The notes under the pieces are model-generated. The model ran no database searches. It was not told the DNA's origin and saw nothing but the letters and a program-made list of their open reading frames with translations. A program made the translations under genes and the position numbers. Below, piece by piece: positions 27,801 to 34,881 of a DNA stretch of 64,000 nucleotides. Numbering within the stretch: position 1 is the first letter of the stretch; each line of letters begins with the position of its first letter. Origin of the DNA: Bog-159 sp963785255. GTDB lineage: Bacteria > Acidobacteriota > Terriglobia > Bryobacterales > Bryobacteraceae. The stretch lies in assembly GCA_963785255.1 (NCBI GenBank), contig CAWAUR010000002.1, forward strand, positions 62,001-126,000. Reading direction: 5' to 3'.

Positions 27801-28652
27801 ACCACGCCTGCCACGCTGGCAGTTTCCGTGAACACCGCGGGACTGGCGCCCGGCCTCTATACCGGCACGATCAACCTTACGCAGGCAGGCAATCCGGTGC
27901 CGTTGATGGTGATCGTGACATTGGGGATCGGCAACACGCCGACCATCACGGGAATTATCAACGCGGCTAGCGGGGCGACCGGAGAGATCGCGCCGGGCAT
28001 GGCGATTTCCATCTTCGGCACATCGCTCGGTCCGGCCACCGGCACCACGTTTGCGAATCCTCCGGCGGGCGATACCATCGCGACTACGCTGGCGGGGACC
28101 ACGGTGACGTTCGACGGCACAGCGGTGCCCATCATCTTTACGCTGGTGGGCCAGGTGAACGCGCTGTCGCCGTTTACGTTCGCGAACCCGACCACGGTGA
28201 TCCAGGTTACTTACAACGGCATCCCGTCGGCGTCGATGACGCTGCCGGTACAGCCCACGTTGCCTGGCTTGTTCACCGCCGATGCATCCGGCAAGGGGCA
28301 GGGCGCCATCCTGAACCAGGATTATTCGATAAACAGCTCGACGAATCCGGCCGCACAGGGATCGGCGATCATGCTATACGGCACGGGTGGCGGGACCACC
28401 AATCCGGCCTCGGTGCTGGGCGCGTATAACCCGATACCGCCGCCGCTGGGCGCGCTGACGACCGCCGATGTTACCGCGACGGTGGGCGGACAAAGCGCCA
28501 CGGTGGATTATTCGGGACCGGCGCCTGGGCTGGTTTCGGGCATCTTCCAGATCAACGTGACGCTGCCGGCGAATCTGCCGTCGGGCAATGTGCCGCTGAC
28601 GGTGAGTGTCGGCGGGGTGATGAGCCAGACGGTGACGGTCGCGGTGCAGTAG
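21900..28652 (+). CDS. Giant secreted protein with about 17 BACON-like repeats and a TIGR03437 C-terminal domain
   Basis: A 2250 aa exported protein. GTG start preceded by GGAGGAGATGACAAC. Signal peptide LFCGLFLLLTAGAVFGAKP. After an N-terminal region of about 240 residues, around 17 Ig/BACON-like repeats of roughly 90-110 residues follow, each built as 'SPTSLxFxY...Gxxxxx...WLSVSPxSGTTP...Y-G-V-V'. The first six form three near-identical 218-residue double units. The C-terminus carries the Solibacter domain: IINAASGATGEIAPGMAISI, FGTSLGPATG, VNALSPFT. Such proteins probably bind carbohydrate or mucilage at the cell surface; that role is inferred from BACON domains. Confidence 0.9.
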   Translation: MATRISIQLKLFCGLFLLLTAGAVFGAKPDGTKASVKPAATLPACSTMGGTNQLCGQISGVLGLVSGPDPLGLAGSTLSATTGNENTGFNGWTSGWPTTTGVPDNPGGSAGYTVPLTLTTNVSPLTLYCFTPGATITLNAATGGDSLVVDSCTIGLAGASLDSTLTATINFPATIPQALPLPFPAVTSGVSGTATYVCNDSNLPECTGFLGQPTTLSISNGSIGATCEHCTTMGLIPAIGTGLSFSMTQGGTVPAAQTVTVEDSPAASVSYAVVPSGVSGGVTWLSVSKTGGKIGGSDTAFQVSVNPGSLAPGIYHGSVTVYGAAANNSTGSLVEPVTFTISSLPTLNVTPTTLNFSSVSGSAPASQNVGVSTSSGSVSYAAVASSTGNWLSVSPTSGTATTTPANVGVSVAASGLAAGSYNGTVTFTCNPTSACSNPSGVKVNVTLTVTATLAASPTSESFSYTINGTLPSPATVNLTSNGGAITYTAAASSTGGWLTVTPTTSATTPGSASVSINSNANSLAPSGTPYTGTVTFTCSPASQCTNSGGTVTVSVSLTVSSLPTLNVTPTTLNYSSVSGSAPASQNVQVSTSTGSAAYAAVASSTGNWLSVSPTSGTATTTPANVGISASATGLAAGSYSGTVTFTCNPTTACSNPSGVTVHVTLTVTATLAASPTSEAFSYTVNGTLPSPATVSVTSNAASIAYTAAASTNWITVSPTSGTATTSGAAEMISINSNANSLAPSGTPYTGTVTFTCNPTTQCTNSGGTVTVSVSLTVSSLPTLAVTPTTLNYSSVSGSAPASQNVQVSTSSGSAAYAAVASSTGNWLSVSPTSGTATTTPANVGISASASGLAAGSYSGTVTFTCNPTTACSNPSGVTVHVTLTVTATLAAAPTSESFNYTINGTLPNPATVNLTSNGGAITYTASASSTGGWLSVSPTSAATTPGSASISINSNANSLTPGQQYTGTVTFACAPTTQCTNTSGATVSVTLTVAAPPTLGASPTSLNFSYQSSGTLPPSQQLTVSSNGAPINFTAAANGVSGGFTWLSVSPTSGTTSQALTVSVTPGSLAATTYNGTIVLTCNPTTSCANTGGTVTVNVSLVISSQPVFTGNPSSLSFSYTLGGTVPGSQPVSITSSSATSGVTAIPSVNWLNASLSGTSTPLTMTVSLVQANLPTTANTYNVSIAVAGTGASSLTYPVTLVVSPQPTLSVTPPSLTFNGTAGGANPAAQTLTVNGTGGTISFTAVASSTGGWLSVTPGSGSTNTTLQVSVVTTSLLANTYNGSIVVTATSPTGVAGSPVTIPVTLNLSANPLSASPTSLTFNYSLSGSAPAAQNLAISSTVAGVAFTAAASSAPWLSISPAGGTTPQTLSIGIITTGLTVGTYNTNIVATPTGVGSSPVTVPVTLNVTAAAQITASPTSLAFTYYVNGSTPASQPVLIAAGSTALSYTTSATSTGNWLAVSPASGTTPSSITVSLQNLSSLTPNTYNGSVTAMVSATDSVTIPVTLTVSAEPSITATPSTLSFNYTSGGTVPTAQSVAVATSNNAAATVTATPSASWLTAHLSAGTTPTSVLIGIAPGSMTAGTYNGTVTVSATGFNSATVNVSLVITQPSAVIQVSGNTAFTLANTAPPATSTLSISASDGSAQPFTISVANEQYNWVTISPTSGTSPASVTLTANPSGIPPGVYITPVTVTMSNLPIPTKIIPATLTVTGSNLTATPNMLTFNYQPAATFPPSQTIALTTSSGNTPISIMASSNVGWLTVTSSASATPATLTVAVNPGLLTVGTYYGSVQVKASGSPTVALSIPVMIVVNAAPQISVSPTMLSFAYQIGGAAVTAQSFAVASSSNNTPINYTVTAPSWLQVSPASGATPGSVLVTPNTAGLGPGTYSGNVSVLGLGVGTANVAVTLTVTGVPQLTVAPSTLTFAAPIGGATPAPQTITVSGGGAALSFTAAAGSTWLSVTPASGTTPATLAVSVNTAGLAPGLYTGTINLTQAGNPVPLMVIVTLGIGNTPTITGIINAASGATGEIAPGMAISIFGTSLGPATGTTFANPPAGDTIATTLAGTTVTFDGTAVPIIFTLVGQVNALSPFTFANPTTVIQVTYNGIPSASMTLPVQPTLPGLFTADASGKGQGAILNQDYSINSSTNPAAQGSAIMLYGTGGGTTNPASVLGAYNPIPPPLGALTTADVTATVGGQSATVDYSGPAPGLVSGIFQINVTLPANLPSGNVPLTVSVGGVMSQTVTVAVQ
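22928..24889 (+). repeat. Three tandem copies of a 654-bp repeat inside the giant surface protein gene
   Basis: The block beginning CCCACGTTG starts at 22932, 23586 and 24240, a constant spacing of exactly 654 bases (218 codons). Each unit encodes two BACON-like domains, one with TCNPT-ACSNPSG and one with TCxPxxQCTNSGG. Copies differ at scattered, mostly third-codon positions; copies two and three are closest. The third copy's second half is more diverged and has a 9-base contraction. Confidence 0.88.
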
Positions 28653-28900
28653 GACAGGCCTCCCGGCCTGTCCAAAGCCTGTGGGGCAGGCACTCTGCCG
28701 GCACTCTGCCTGGCACTCTGCCTGCGCGGGCCTCGTAGGCCCGCTCTTTGGCGAGCAACGCTCGCTGTGAGCCGGCCGGACGCCTGCTGTGAGCCGGCCG
28801 AACGCCGGCGGCGGACAGGCCCGCCCGGTCTGTCCAAGACAATAAGAGGTCGTCGAAGAGCGGGCCTACGAGGCCCGCGCAGGCTACGAGCCTGCCCCAC
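28652..28900. repeat. Cluster of palindromic repeats (families D and A)
   Basis: Immediately after the stop codon of the giant gene lies a perfect hairpin, GGACAGGCC-TCCC-GGCCTGTCC (family D). It is followed by a family A element with triplicated CACTCTGCC, a duplicated GTGAGCCGGCC unit, another degenerate family D arm pair (GGACAGGCCCG / GTCTGTCC) and an intact family A copy at 28858-28900. The whole 249 bp is repeat sequence with no gene, and probably ends transcripts from both sides. Confidence 0.85.
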
Positions 28901-28906
28901 AAGGCT

Positions 28907-30058
28907 TCAGTGGCTGGCGGGCAACTTGGTCTTCACCAACTGCTCCGCCTCGTGCTGCTTCTGCATGGCCTGCCGGACACCATTGAAATCGTGCTGCCGC
29001 AGCGCATTCACCAATAACGACCAAGCCTGCCGGCGCTCGTCCATGTATTCCACCAGCACTGAGACCACACGCTGGGTGGCATCCGGCAGACCTTTCAAGC
29101 GCGCCAACTTGTCATGCTCGGCCACCCACCCCGGCAGCACGTCTTTTTCGATCATGTCCGCCAGCTTTTCATCGCCCAGATGTTGGGTATGCGCCAGGCG
29201 CAAATCGGCGTTGTAGGCCGACACGGCTTTGCGCTCCACATCCGCGAACGCTTTCAAATCCGCGCGGAAATCGATGGGCCGAGGCAACTTCGCCGCCGCG
29301 CCCACAAACAACACCATCGATCCCAAGGCCAGTGCCGCGTTGCGCGCGCCGCGCCGCGGCAAAGGGTCCAGGGTCAGCGGCACGCTCAGGCACAGTCCGC
29401 AGATAAAACCTCCGGCCAGGCCGCCCATGTGCGCCGCCACGTCGGTGCCCGTACGCATGAATCCGTAGACCACGTTGTAACCGACAAAGATCAAAGCGTT
29501 CCTGGTGAGAGGCGAGAGCACCTCCGTAGGAATCGAATCGCGCCGTATGGCCATGAACCCGAGCAGCGCGCCGTACAATCCGAAGATGGCTCCGGACGCG
29601 CCGGCGCTGACCAGGTAAGGATGCCAGGCCACGCTCACCAGCGATCCCGCCAAGCCGGAAACCAGGTACACAATCACAAAGCCGGCGTTCCCCAGCAGCC
29701 GTTCCACGAACGGTCCGATCTGCCAAAGCACAAACATGTTGAACGCCAGGTGGATGATGCCGATGTGCAGGAACATGGACGTCAGCAGCCGCCACCATTC
29801 GCCGCCCGTGATGGTGCGGGGTCCGAAATCCGCGCCCCACTGAAGTAAGCTATCGATGGTGGGTTCGAGCGGATGAACGCCTTTGATGACCATCGCCAGG
29901 TAGACCACCACGTTGAGCGCGACGATGATTTTGGCGACGAAAACTTGCGGCGTGATGGTCTCGAGGCGCGCGCGGAATTCCAGTGCGGGATGTACAACTG
30001 CGGGCGGGGGAGCCGTAATGCTCAGGGGTGTCTCATCGCGCTGCGGTTGGGGAAACAT
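28907..30058 (-). CDS. Rhomboid family intramembrane serine protease
   Basis: A 383 aa membrane protease. Rhomboid motifs are seen: the L1 loop WWRLLTSMFLHIGIIHLAFN, the catalytic serine in SAGASGAIFG and the catalytic histidine in AAHMGGLAGG. A hydrophilic C-terminal extension of about 150 residues follows the last helix. Starts at 30136, 30079 and 30058 are in frame; 30058 is preferred because a TATAAT box overlaps 30079, placing the transcript start near 30070. The gene is divergent from the CoA-binding protein at 30148. Substrates cannot be inferred. Confidence 0.87.
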   Translation of the reverse strand: MFPQPQRDETPLSITAPPPAVVHPALEFRARLETITPQVFVAKIIVALNVVVYLAMVIKGVHPLEPTIDSLLQWGADFGPRTITGGEWWRLLTSMFLHIGIIHLAFNMFVLWQIGPFVERLLGNAGFVIVYLVSGLAGSLVSVAWHPYLVSAGASGAIFGLYGALLGFMAIRRDSIPTEVLSPLTRNALIFVGYNVVYGFMRTGTDVAAHMGGLAGGFICGLCLSVPLTLDPLPRRGARNAALALGSMVLFVGAAAKLPRPIDFRADLKAFADVERKAVSAYNADLRLAHTQHLGDEKLADMIEKDVLPGWVAEHDKLARLKGLPDATQRVVSVLVEYMDERRQAWSLLVNALRQHDFNGVRQAMQKQHEAEQLVKTKLPASH

Positions 30059-30147
30059 AAGTGCGGCTGTTGGGGCCATTATACACTTACCCGCGCGCGC
30101 GCTTCCCGATAGCATAAATGGTAACATAGCGGACATAGGAGTCCGAT

Positions 30148-30612
30148 ATGACGTCGAAGGATCGGATACAAGAGTTCCTGGGGCTGAAACGCTTCGCCTT
30201 CGTGGGCGTCTCGCGCCAGCCAGGCGACTTTTCCCGAACCCTCTTCCGCGAGTTTCTGGCGAGAGGATATCAGGCGGTGCCGGTGAATCCGGATGCCCAG
30301 GAGATCGAGGGCCAGCCTTGCTTCGCGCACTTGAAGGATGTTCAACCGCCCGTGGAAGCGGCCCTGTTTATGACCGCGCCGGCAGTGACGGAATCGCTTG
30401 TCGAAGAGTGCCCCGCCGCGCACGTCACGCGCGTGTGGATGTTCCGCGGCGCGGGACAAGGCGCGGCCACCCCGAACGCCATCCGCTTCTGCGAGGCGCA
30501 GGGCATCTCGGTGATTCCCGGCGAATGCCCGTTTATGTTTCTGCCCGGCCAGGCATGGTTTCATCGCGTGCATGGATTCGTGCGCAGGATCACGGGATCT
30601 TATCCGCGGTAA
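30148..30612 (+). CDS. CoA-binding protein (YccU-like, Rossmann fold)
   Basis: A 154 aa protein. The N-terminal nucleotide-binding loop is FAFVGVSRQPGDFSRTLFRE, followed by GYQAVPVNPDAQEIEGQPCF, the typical CoA_binding_2 arrangement, and a C-terminal GISVIPGECPFMFL. The family binds CoA-type ligands; its physiological role is unclear. Start ATG is preceded by GGAGTCCGAT. Monocistronic or leading a small operon with the DUF4342 gene after a palindromic repeat. Confidence 0.88.
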   Translation: MTSKDRIQEFLGLKRFAFVGVSRQPGDFSRTLFREFLARGYQAVPVNPDAQEIEGQPCFAHLKDVQPPVEAALFMTAPAVTESLVEECPAAHVTRVWMFRGAGQGAATPNAIRFCEAQGISVIPGECPFMFLPGQAWFHRVHGFVRRITGSYPR

Positions 30613-30627
30613 GGCTACAGGCAAAAC

Positions 30628-30690
30628 ACCGCTCCCTTACGGTCGCGGCTCAGTAACGCGCCTACCGAGCCGCGACCGTCAGGGAGCGGT
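30628..30690. repeat. Palindromic repeat, family B
   Basis: Left arm ACCGCTCCCTTACGGTCGCG, right arm CCGCGACCGTCAGGGAGCGG; a near-perfect hairpin with a short centre. It ends 27 bases before the DUF4342 gene and 16 bases after the CoA-binding gene. Confidence 0.88.
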
Positions 30691-30717
30691 TCACGGCGTT
30701 ACACTGAAAGGAACATC

Positions 30718-31029
30718 ATGGATAACTTCCACGTTAATTTCGAAGAGATCAAGGTGCTGGGCAAGGAACTGGTCGACAAAGTCCAGGAACTGATCCACGC
30801 CGGCAATGTCCGCCGCATCATCATTCGCGACGATCACGGCCACACCTTCATCGAAATTCCACTCACTATCGCCGCCATTGGCGCCATCGCTGCGCCGATT
30901 CTGGCCGCTGTGGGCGCCATTGCCGCACACTTGGCGAAATTCACGGTGGTCATCGAACGCGTACAGCCGGAGACGACCACGCCGGCTCCCGCGCCGCCCG
31001 CCGAAACCCCCGCTGAGCCCAAGATCTGA
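30718..31029 (+). CDS. DUF4342 domain protein
   Basis: A 103 aa protein. The conserved core is ELVDKVQELIHAGNVRRIII followed by HTFIEIPLTIAAIGAIAAP, ending with a hydrophobic segment and a proline-rich tail. DUF4342 proteins are small, widespread in Acidobacteriota and of unknown role, probably membrane-peripheral. GAAAGGAACATC precedes the ATG. The PilT gene starts 10 bases after its stop, so they are likely co-transcribed. Confidence 0.85.
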   Translation: MDNFHVNFEEIKVLGKELVDKVQELIHAGNVRRIIIRDDHGHTFIEIPLTIAAIGAIAAPILAAVGAIAAHLAKFTVVIERVQPETTTPAPAPPAETPAEPKI

Positions 31030-31039
31030 AGGATCGACA

Positions 31040-32206
31040 GTGGGTGGTTACGATCAGGATCTCAGCCGCATCGTCGAAGAGTTAAATCGCGCCGCCCCGG
31101 GCACGCGCGTCACCGACAAACCCTCTACACCGCGCCCGCCGCAAAATACCGGCTCGCTCGATCAGCTTCTTTCGTTCGCCAGCCGCCAGAATGCCTCCGA
31201 TCTGTTGCTCATCGCGGGCACGCCCGTCGCCTTGCGCGTGAACGGCACGCTGGCCCCCGCTGCCGGGCCGCCGCTCTCGCCCGAGGATGTGCGTAACTTC
31301 GTGCTGCCCCTGCTCGATTCCCGCCAGTATGACGAGCTGCAGAAAAGGAAGTCCGTCGATTTCTGTTTCGTGCGCGATCCGGTGGGCCGCTTCCGCGCCA
31401 ATATCCATCATCAGCGGGGCACTCTGGCCGCCAGCATCCGCCTGCTGCCCGCGCACATTCCGACCATCGAATCGCTGCACCTGCCCGCCGCGCTCACGCG
31501 CATCGCCGACCGTCGCCAGGGCCTGATACTGGTGACCGGCGCTACCGGCTCCGGCAAGAGTTCCACGCTGGCAGCGCTGATCGATCTCATCAACACGCGC
31601 CGCCGCACGCATATCGTTACCATCGAAGATCCCGTAGAATATCAGCACACGAATCGCTCTTCGATCGTCGAACAGATCGAAGTGGGACACGATACGCCCG
31701 ATTTCGTCAATTCGCTGCGCAGTATTCTGCGTCAGACTCCCGACGTCATTCTGGTTGGCGAAATGCGCGATGCGGAAACCATGGCCACCGTGCTTACGGC
31801 CGCCGAGACCGGACATCTGGTCTTTTCCACGCTGCATACCAACGACGCCGCGCAGTCCGTATCCCGCATCCTGGATTCGTTTCCCGCCGCGCATCAAGGG
31901 CAGATGCGGCAGCAGATGTCGCTGGCGTTGCTGGCGGTGATCGCGCAACAACTGGTGCCCGCCGTGGATGGCGTGAACCGTTACCCCGCGCTTGAAATCA
32001 TGATGGCTACCGATGCCGTCCGCAACCTGATTCGGCGCGGAGACGACCATCAGCTTCGCAGCCAGATCACCATCGGCCGGGCGGAGGGCATGATGACCAT
32101 GGAACAGTCGCTCGCCGAATTGGTGCGCGCCGGACGCATCCTGCGCGAGACCGCCTTCGCGCATTGCTTCCGTCCCGAGGAGCTGCGCCGCGTGCTGGAA
32201 GGTTAG
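31040..32206 (+). CDS. pilT: Type IV pilus retraction ATPase PilT family
   Basis: A 388 aa cytoplasmic hexameric ATPase that powers pilus retraction. Seen: N-terminal PilT domain (SDLLLIAGTPVALRVNG, RFRANIHHQRG), Walker A GATGSGKSST near residue 170, THIVTIEDPVEYQH (Asp box), SILRQTPDVILVGEMRDAET (Walker B) and HLVFSTLHTNDAAQSVSRIL (His box). GTG start at 31040 after GAAGGATCGACA; the frame extends further upstream but overlaps the DUF4342 gene. A 40-residue N-terminal extension before the core is slightly long. No other pilus genes lie nearby. Confidence 0.9.
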   Translation: MGGYDQDLSRIVEELNRAAPGTRVTDKPSTPRPPQNTGSLDQLLSFASRQNASDLLLIAGTPVALRVNGTLAPAAGPPLSPEDVRNFVLPLLDSRQYDELQKRKSVDFCFVRDPVGRFRANIHHQRGTLAASIRLLPAHIPTIESLHLPAALTRIADRRQGLILVTGATGSGKSSTLAALIDLINTRRRTHIVTIEDPVEYQHTNRSSIVEQIEVGHDTPDFVNSLRSILRQTPDVILVGEMRDAETMATVLTAAETGHLVFSTLHTNDAAQSVSRILDSFPAAHQGQMRQQMSLALLAVIAQQLVPAVDGVNRYPALEIMMATDAVRNLIRRGDDHQLRSQITIGRAEGMMTMEQSLAELVRAGRILRETAFAHCFRPEELRRVLEG

Positions 32207-32690
32207 GTTCGTGGGACAGACGATCGCCTTACCGTCGTCTGCCCGCTGCCACGGCAGGATGGCAGACCACGAAAGACGATGGTCTGCCCCACCGGGTTAG
32301 ACTGTAGGGAATGGCCCTCTCGCGATTCTCTTATCTCTTAATCCCCGCCGCGCTATGTTTCGCCTTAGGTTCGTGGGACAGACGATCGCTTTTCCGTCGT
32401 CTGTCCGCGGCCACGGCAGGATGGCAGACCACGAAAGACGATGGTCTGCCCCACCGGGTTAGACTGTAGGAAATGGCTCTCTCGCGATTCTCTTTTCTCT
32501 TAATCCCCGCCGCGCTATGTTTCCGAGCGCCTTAGGTTCGTGGGACAGACGATCGCTTTACCGTCGTCTGCCCGCGGCCACGGCAGGATGGCAGACCACG
32601 AAAGACGATGGTCTGCCCCACCGGGTTAGACTGTAGGGAATGGCCCTCTCGCGATTCTCTTATCTCTTAATCCCCGCCGCTCTGCTGGCT
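32203..32690 (+). repeat. Triplicated 162-167 bp direct repeat spanning the 5' end of the M28 peptidase gene
   Basis: A unit beginning TTAGGTTCGTGGGACAGACG starts at 32203, 32365 and 32532. Each contains a family C palindrome (GGCAGACCACGAAAGACGAT ... TCTGCC), then ACTGTAGGGAATGGCCCTCT and the first codons of the peptidase. Start-like ATGs therefore occur at 32311, 32473 and 32640; only the third continues into the full gene. The first unit overlaps the pilT stop codon. Confidence 0.9.
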
Positions 32691-33995
32691 GCCCCTCCAC
32701 TCACGGAAACCTACAAAGATGTTTCCGAGCGCTTGATCGCGGCGGCCATGGCCGACACCGACGGCTATGCCAAATTGTCCTATCTCTGCGACCGAATCGG
32801 GAATCGCCTGAGCGGTTCCGAATCGCTGAACACGGCCATCGCCTGGGCAGCGGCGCAGATGAAGCGCGACGGCCTCGAAAACGTGATCACTTCGCCGGTG
32901 AAAGTCCCGCATTGGGTGCGCGGCCGCGAAGACGCCGAGATCGTAAAGCCTGTGAGCCATCCACTCACCATGCTGGGACTGGGCGGCAGCGTAGCGACGC
33001 CAGCCGACGGCATCACCGCCGAAGTGGTCCCGGTGGCCAACTTCGACGCGCTGAACGCCCTCGGCCGCGACAAGGTGGCCGGCAAGATCGTGCTCTTCAA
33101 CGTGCCTTATGAAGGATACGGCAGGACCGTGATGTATCGCGCCGCGGGTGCTTCGCGCGCCGCCCGGCTGGGCGCCGCCGCCATGCTGATCCGGTCGGTG
33201 GGATCGCTCGCCATGCAGACGCCGCACACCGGCGCACTGAATTATTCCGAGACCGACCCCAAGATCCCCGCTGCCGCCATCACCTTCGAAGACGCCACCA
33301 TGATCCAGCGCCTGATCGACGCGGGCGAAACGGTCGCCGTGCATCTCTACATGGAGGCGCATATGCTTCCCGACGCCGATTCCGCCAACGTGATGGGAGA
33401 AATTCGCGGCCGCGAGAAGCCCGAGGAGATCGTGGTCATCGGCGGACACATCGATTCCTGGGATGTGGGCGCGGGCGCGCAGGACGATGGCAGCGGCATC
33501 GTCACGGCGCTCGAAGCGGCGGCCATTATCAGGAAATTGGACCTGCATCCGCGCCGCACGTTGCGCGTGGTTTTCTGGACCAATGAAGAAAACGGAGGCG
33601 CCGGCGGGCGGGCTTATCGCGAAATGGTGGGCGACAAGATTCACGATTATGTCGCCGCCATCGAGATGGATGGGGGCGCCGAAAAACCGGCCGGTTTTGG
33701 CGTCAGCCCGGGCGGCGCCGCGCTGGCCCGCCTCAAGGAGATTGGACCGCTGCTCGCGCCCATTGGCGCGGATACCATTCGCGATGGTGGCGGCGGCGCG
33801 GATATTGCGCCGTTGATGCACGACGGCGTTCCGGGCCTCGCCTTGTTTACGATCGGACAACACTATTTCGACTGGCACCACACGCGCACGGACACTGTAG
33901 ATAAAATCAGTCCGCAAGATTTTCGGCAATGCATAGCCGCCATGGCCGTGGTGAGCTTCGTGATCGCCGACATGCCCGACCGTCTGGGCGAATAG
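32640..33995 (+). CDS. M28 family zinc metallopeptidase (carboxypeptidase Q-like)
   Basis: A 451 aa exported peptidase with a signal peptide (FSYLLIPAALLAAPP). The PA-type insert (VPYEGYGRTVMYRAAGA) precedes the M28 catalytic domain: zinc ligands in GGHIDSWD and GAQDDGSG, catalytic glutamate region FWTNEENGGAGG, EMDGG and the C-terminal histidine in FDWHHTRTDTVDKI. The set is complete, so activity is expected. Carboxypeptidase Q relatives cleave dipeptides. The start is ATG at 32640, which is the last of three repeat-borne start sites. Confidence 0.9.
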   Translation: MALSRFSYLLIPAALLAAPPLTETYKDVSERLIAAAMADTDGYAKLSYLCDRIGNRLSGSESLNTAIAWAAAQMKRDGLENVITSPVKVPHWVRGREDAEIVKPVSHPLTMLGLGGSVATPADGITAEVVPVANFDALNALGRDKVAGKIVLFNVPYEGYGRTVMYRAAGASRAARLGAAAMLIRSVGSLAMQTPHTGALNYSETDPKIPAAAITFEDATMIQRLIDAGETVAVHLYMEAHMLPDADSANVMGEIRGREKPEEIVVIGGHIDSWDVGAGAQDDGSGIVTALEAAAIIRKLDLHPRRTLRVVFWTNEENGGAGGRAYREMVGDKIHDYVAAIEMDGGAEKPAGFGVSPGGAALARLKEIGPLLAPIGADTIRDGGGGADIAPLMHDGVPGLALFTIGQHYFDWHHTRTDTVDKISPQDFRQCIAAMAVVSFVIADMPDRLGE

Positions 33996-34497
33996 CTTAG
34001 GCGAAAATCTGGCATTGACACGTGCGGTGCGAACGTGACTAGAATGGGATCGTAGAGGCCAGAAGGTGTACGAAACCTTCCATGGAACGGCCCAACAATT
34101 GCTCGGAGGCTGCAGTGACGAGGCTTAGAGATGCACAACGCTTATTGCTTTGCCGGCCAGTCCGCCCCCTGCCCGGGTTATTTTTGGAACGATACTCTGC
34201 CCTGCGTATGCAGCAGTAAAGAAAGTCTTCTGCTGGCGCTGAGTCAAGTCGCCATGCCGTATGTTCCCGTCGTGCCGGCCGCTGTGCCAGTGACACACCT
34301 ATTGCCCTTGACGGCCTGACGCGGTTTTGGCCTGGGTGGGTGATCTGGGTGATGTTCCCCAGAGCGTGGACCGCTTGCTCACGCGCGCGGCTCAGAAACA
34401 GCCAGCTACCGAGCCGCGACCTACCGAGCCGCGACCTACCGAGCCATGATTTACAGAGCCGCGACCGTGAGGGAGCGGTCCGTGCGAAGATCATTAG
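33996..34497. other. Intergenic region with family B repeat
   Basis: About 500 bases. No convincing gene: short open frames lack a ribosome-binding site and any family likeness. A degenerate family B element occupies 34407-34479, with CTACCGAGCCGCGAC repeated three times in tandem before the arm ending GACCGTGAGGGAGCGGT. A GCGCGCGGCTCAGAAA fragment at 34384 also occurs near 16420. Confidence 0.6.
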
Positions 34498-34881
34498 GTG
34501 GACCCGCTGGTTGAAGCCGCACTCCGCGCCCGCGAAAATGCGCATGCGCCGTTCTCCCATTTCAAGGTGGGCGCGGCGCTGGAAGATTCCGCGGGGCGCA
34601 TCCACACAGGCTGCAACGTGGAGAACGCCAGCTACGGCCTTACCCTGTGCGCCGAAAGGGTGGCCGTCTTCAAAGCCATTTCCGAGGGTGTTCGCCAGTT
34701 CCGGCGCGTGGCCGTGGTCGCGGACACCGGCACGCTAACGCCGCCATGCGGAGCGTGCCGCCAGATCCTCTGGGAATTCTGCGGCGATGTGGAACTGGTG
34801 ATGGCGAACCTGCACGGCAAGACCGAAACGTTCCGCCTGAAAGATCTTCTGCCAAGGCCCTTCGATGCGTCTTTTTTGTAG
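34498..34881 (+). CDS. cdd: Cytidine deaminase
   Basis: A 127 aa homotetrameric-type cytidine deaminase that converts (deoxy)cytidine to uridine in pyrimidine salvage. The motifs are complete: APFSHFKVGAAL, GCNVENASYGLTLCAERVAV with zinc-binding cysteine and catalytic glutamate (CAE), and PPCGACRQIL with the other two zinc cysteines. GTG start at 34498 (TTAGGTGGACCC). It overlaps the following amidohydrolase gene by 17 bases. Confidence 0.93.
   Translation: MDPLVEAALRARENAHAPFSHFKVGAALEDSAGRIHTGCNVENASYGLTLCAERVAVFKAISEGVRQFRRVAVVADTGTLTPPCGACRQILWEFCGDVELVMANLHGKTETFRLKDLLPRPFDASFL

Noticed and set aside
28652..28900. Possible small RNA or riboswitch from strong folding
   Set aside because: All of the structure is explained by known repeat families A and D; no conserved aptamer-like sequence is seen.
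34131..34319. 62-codon frame in the gap upstream of cytidine deaminase
   Set aside because: No ribosome-binding site, no domain, unusual composition; treated as non-coding.
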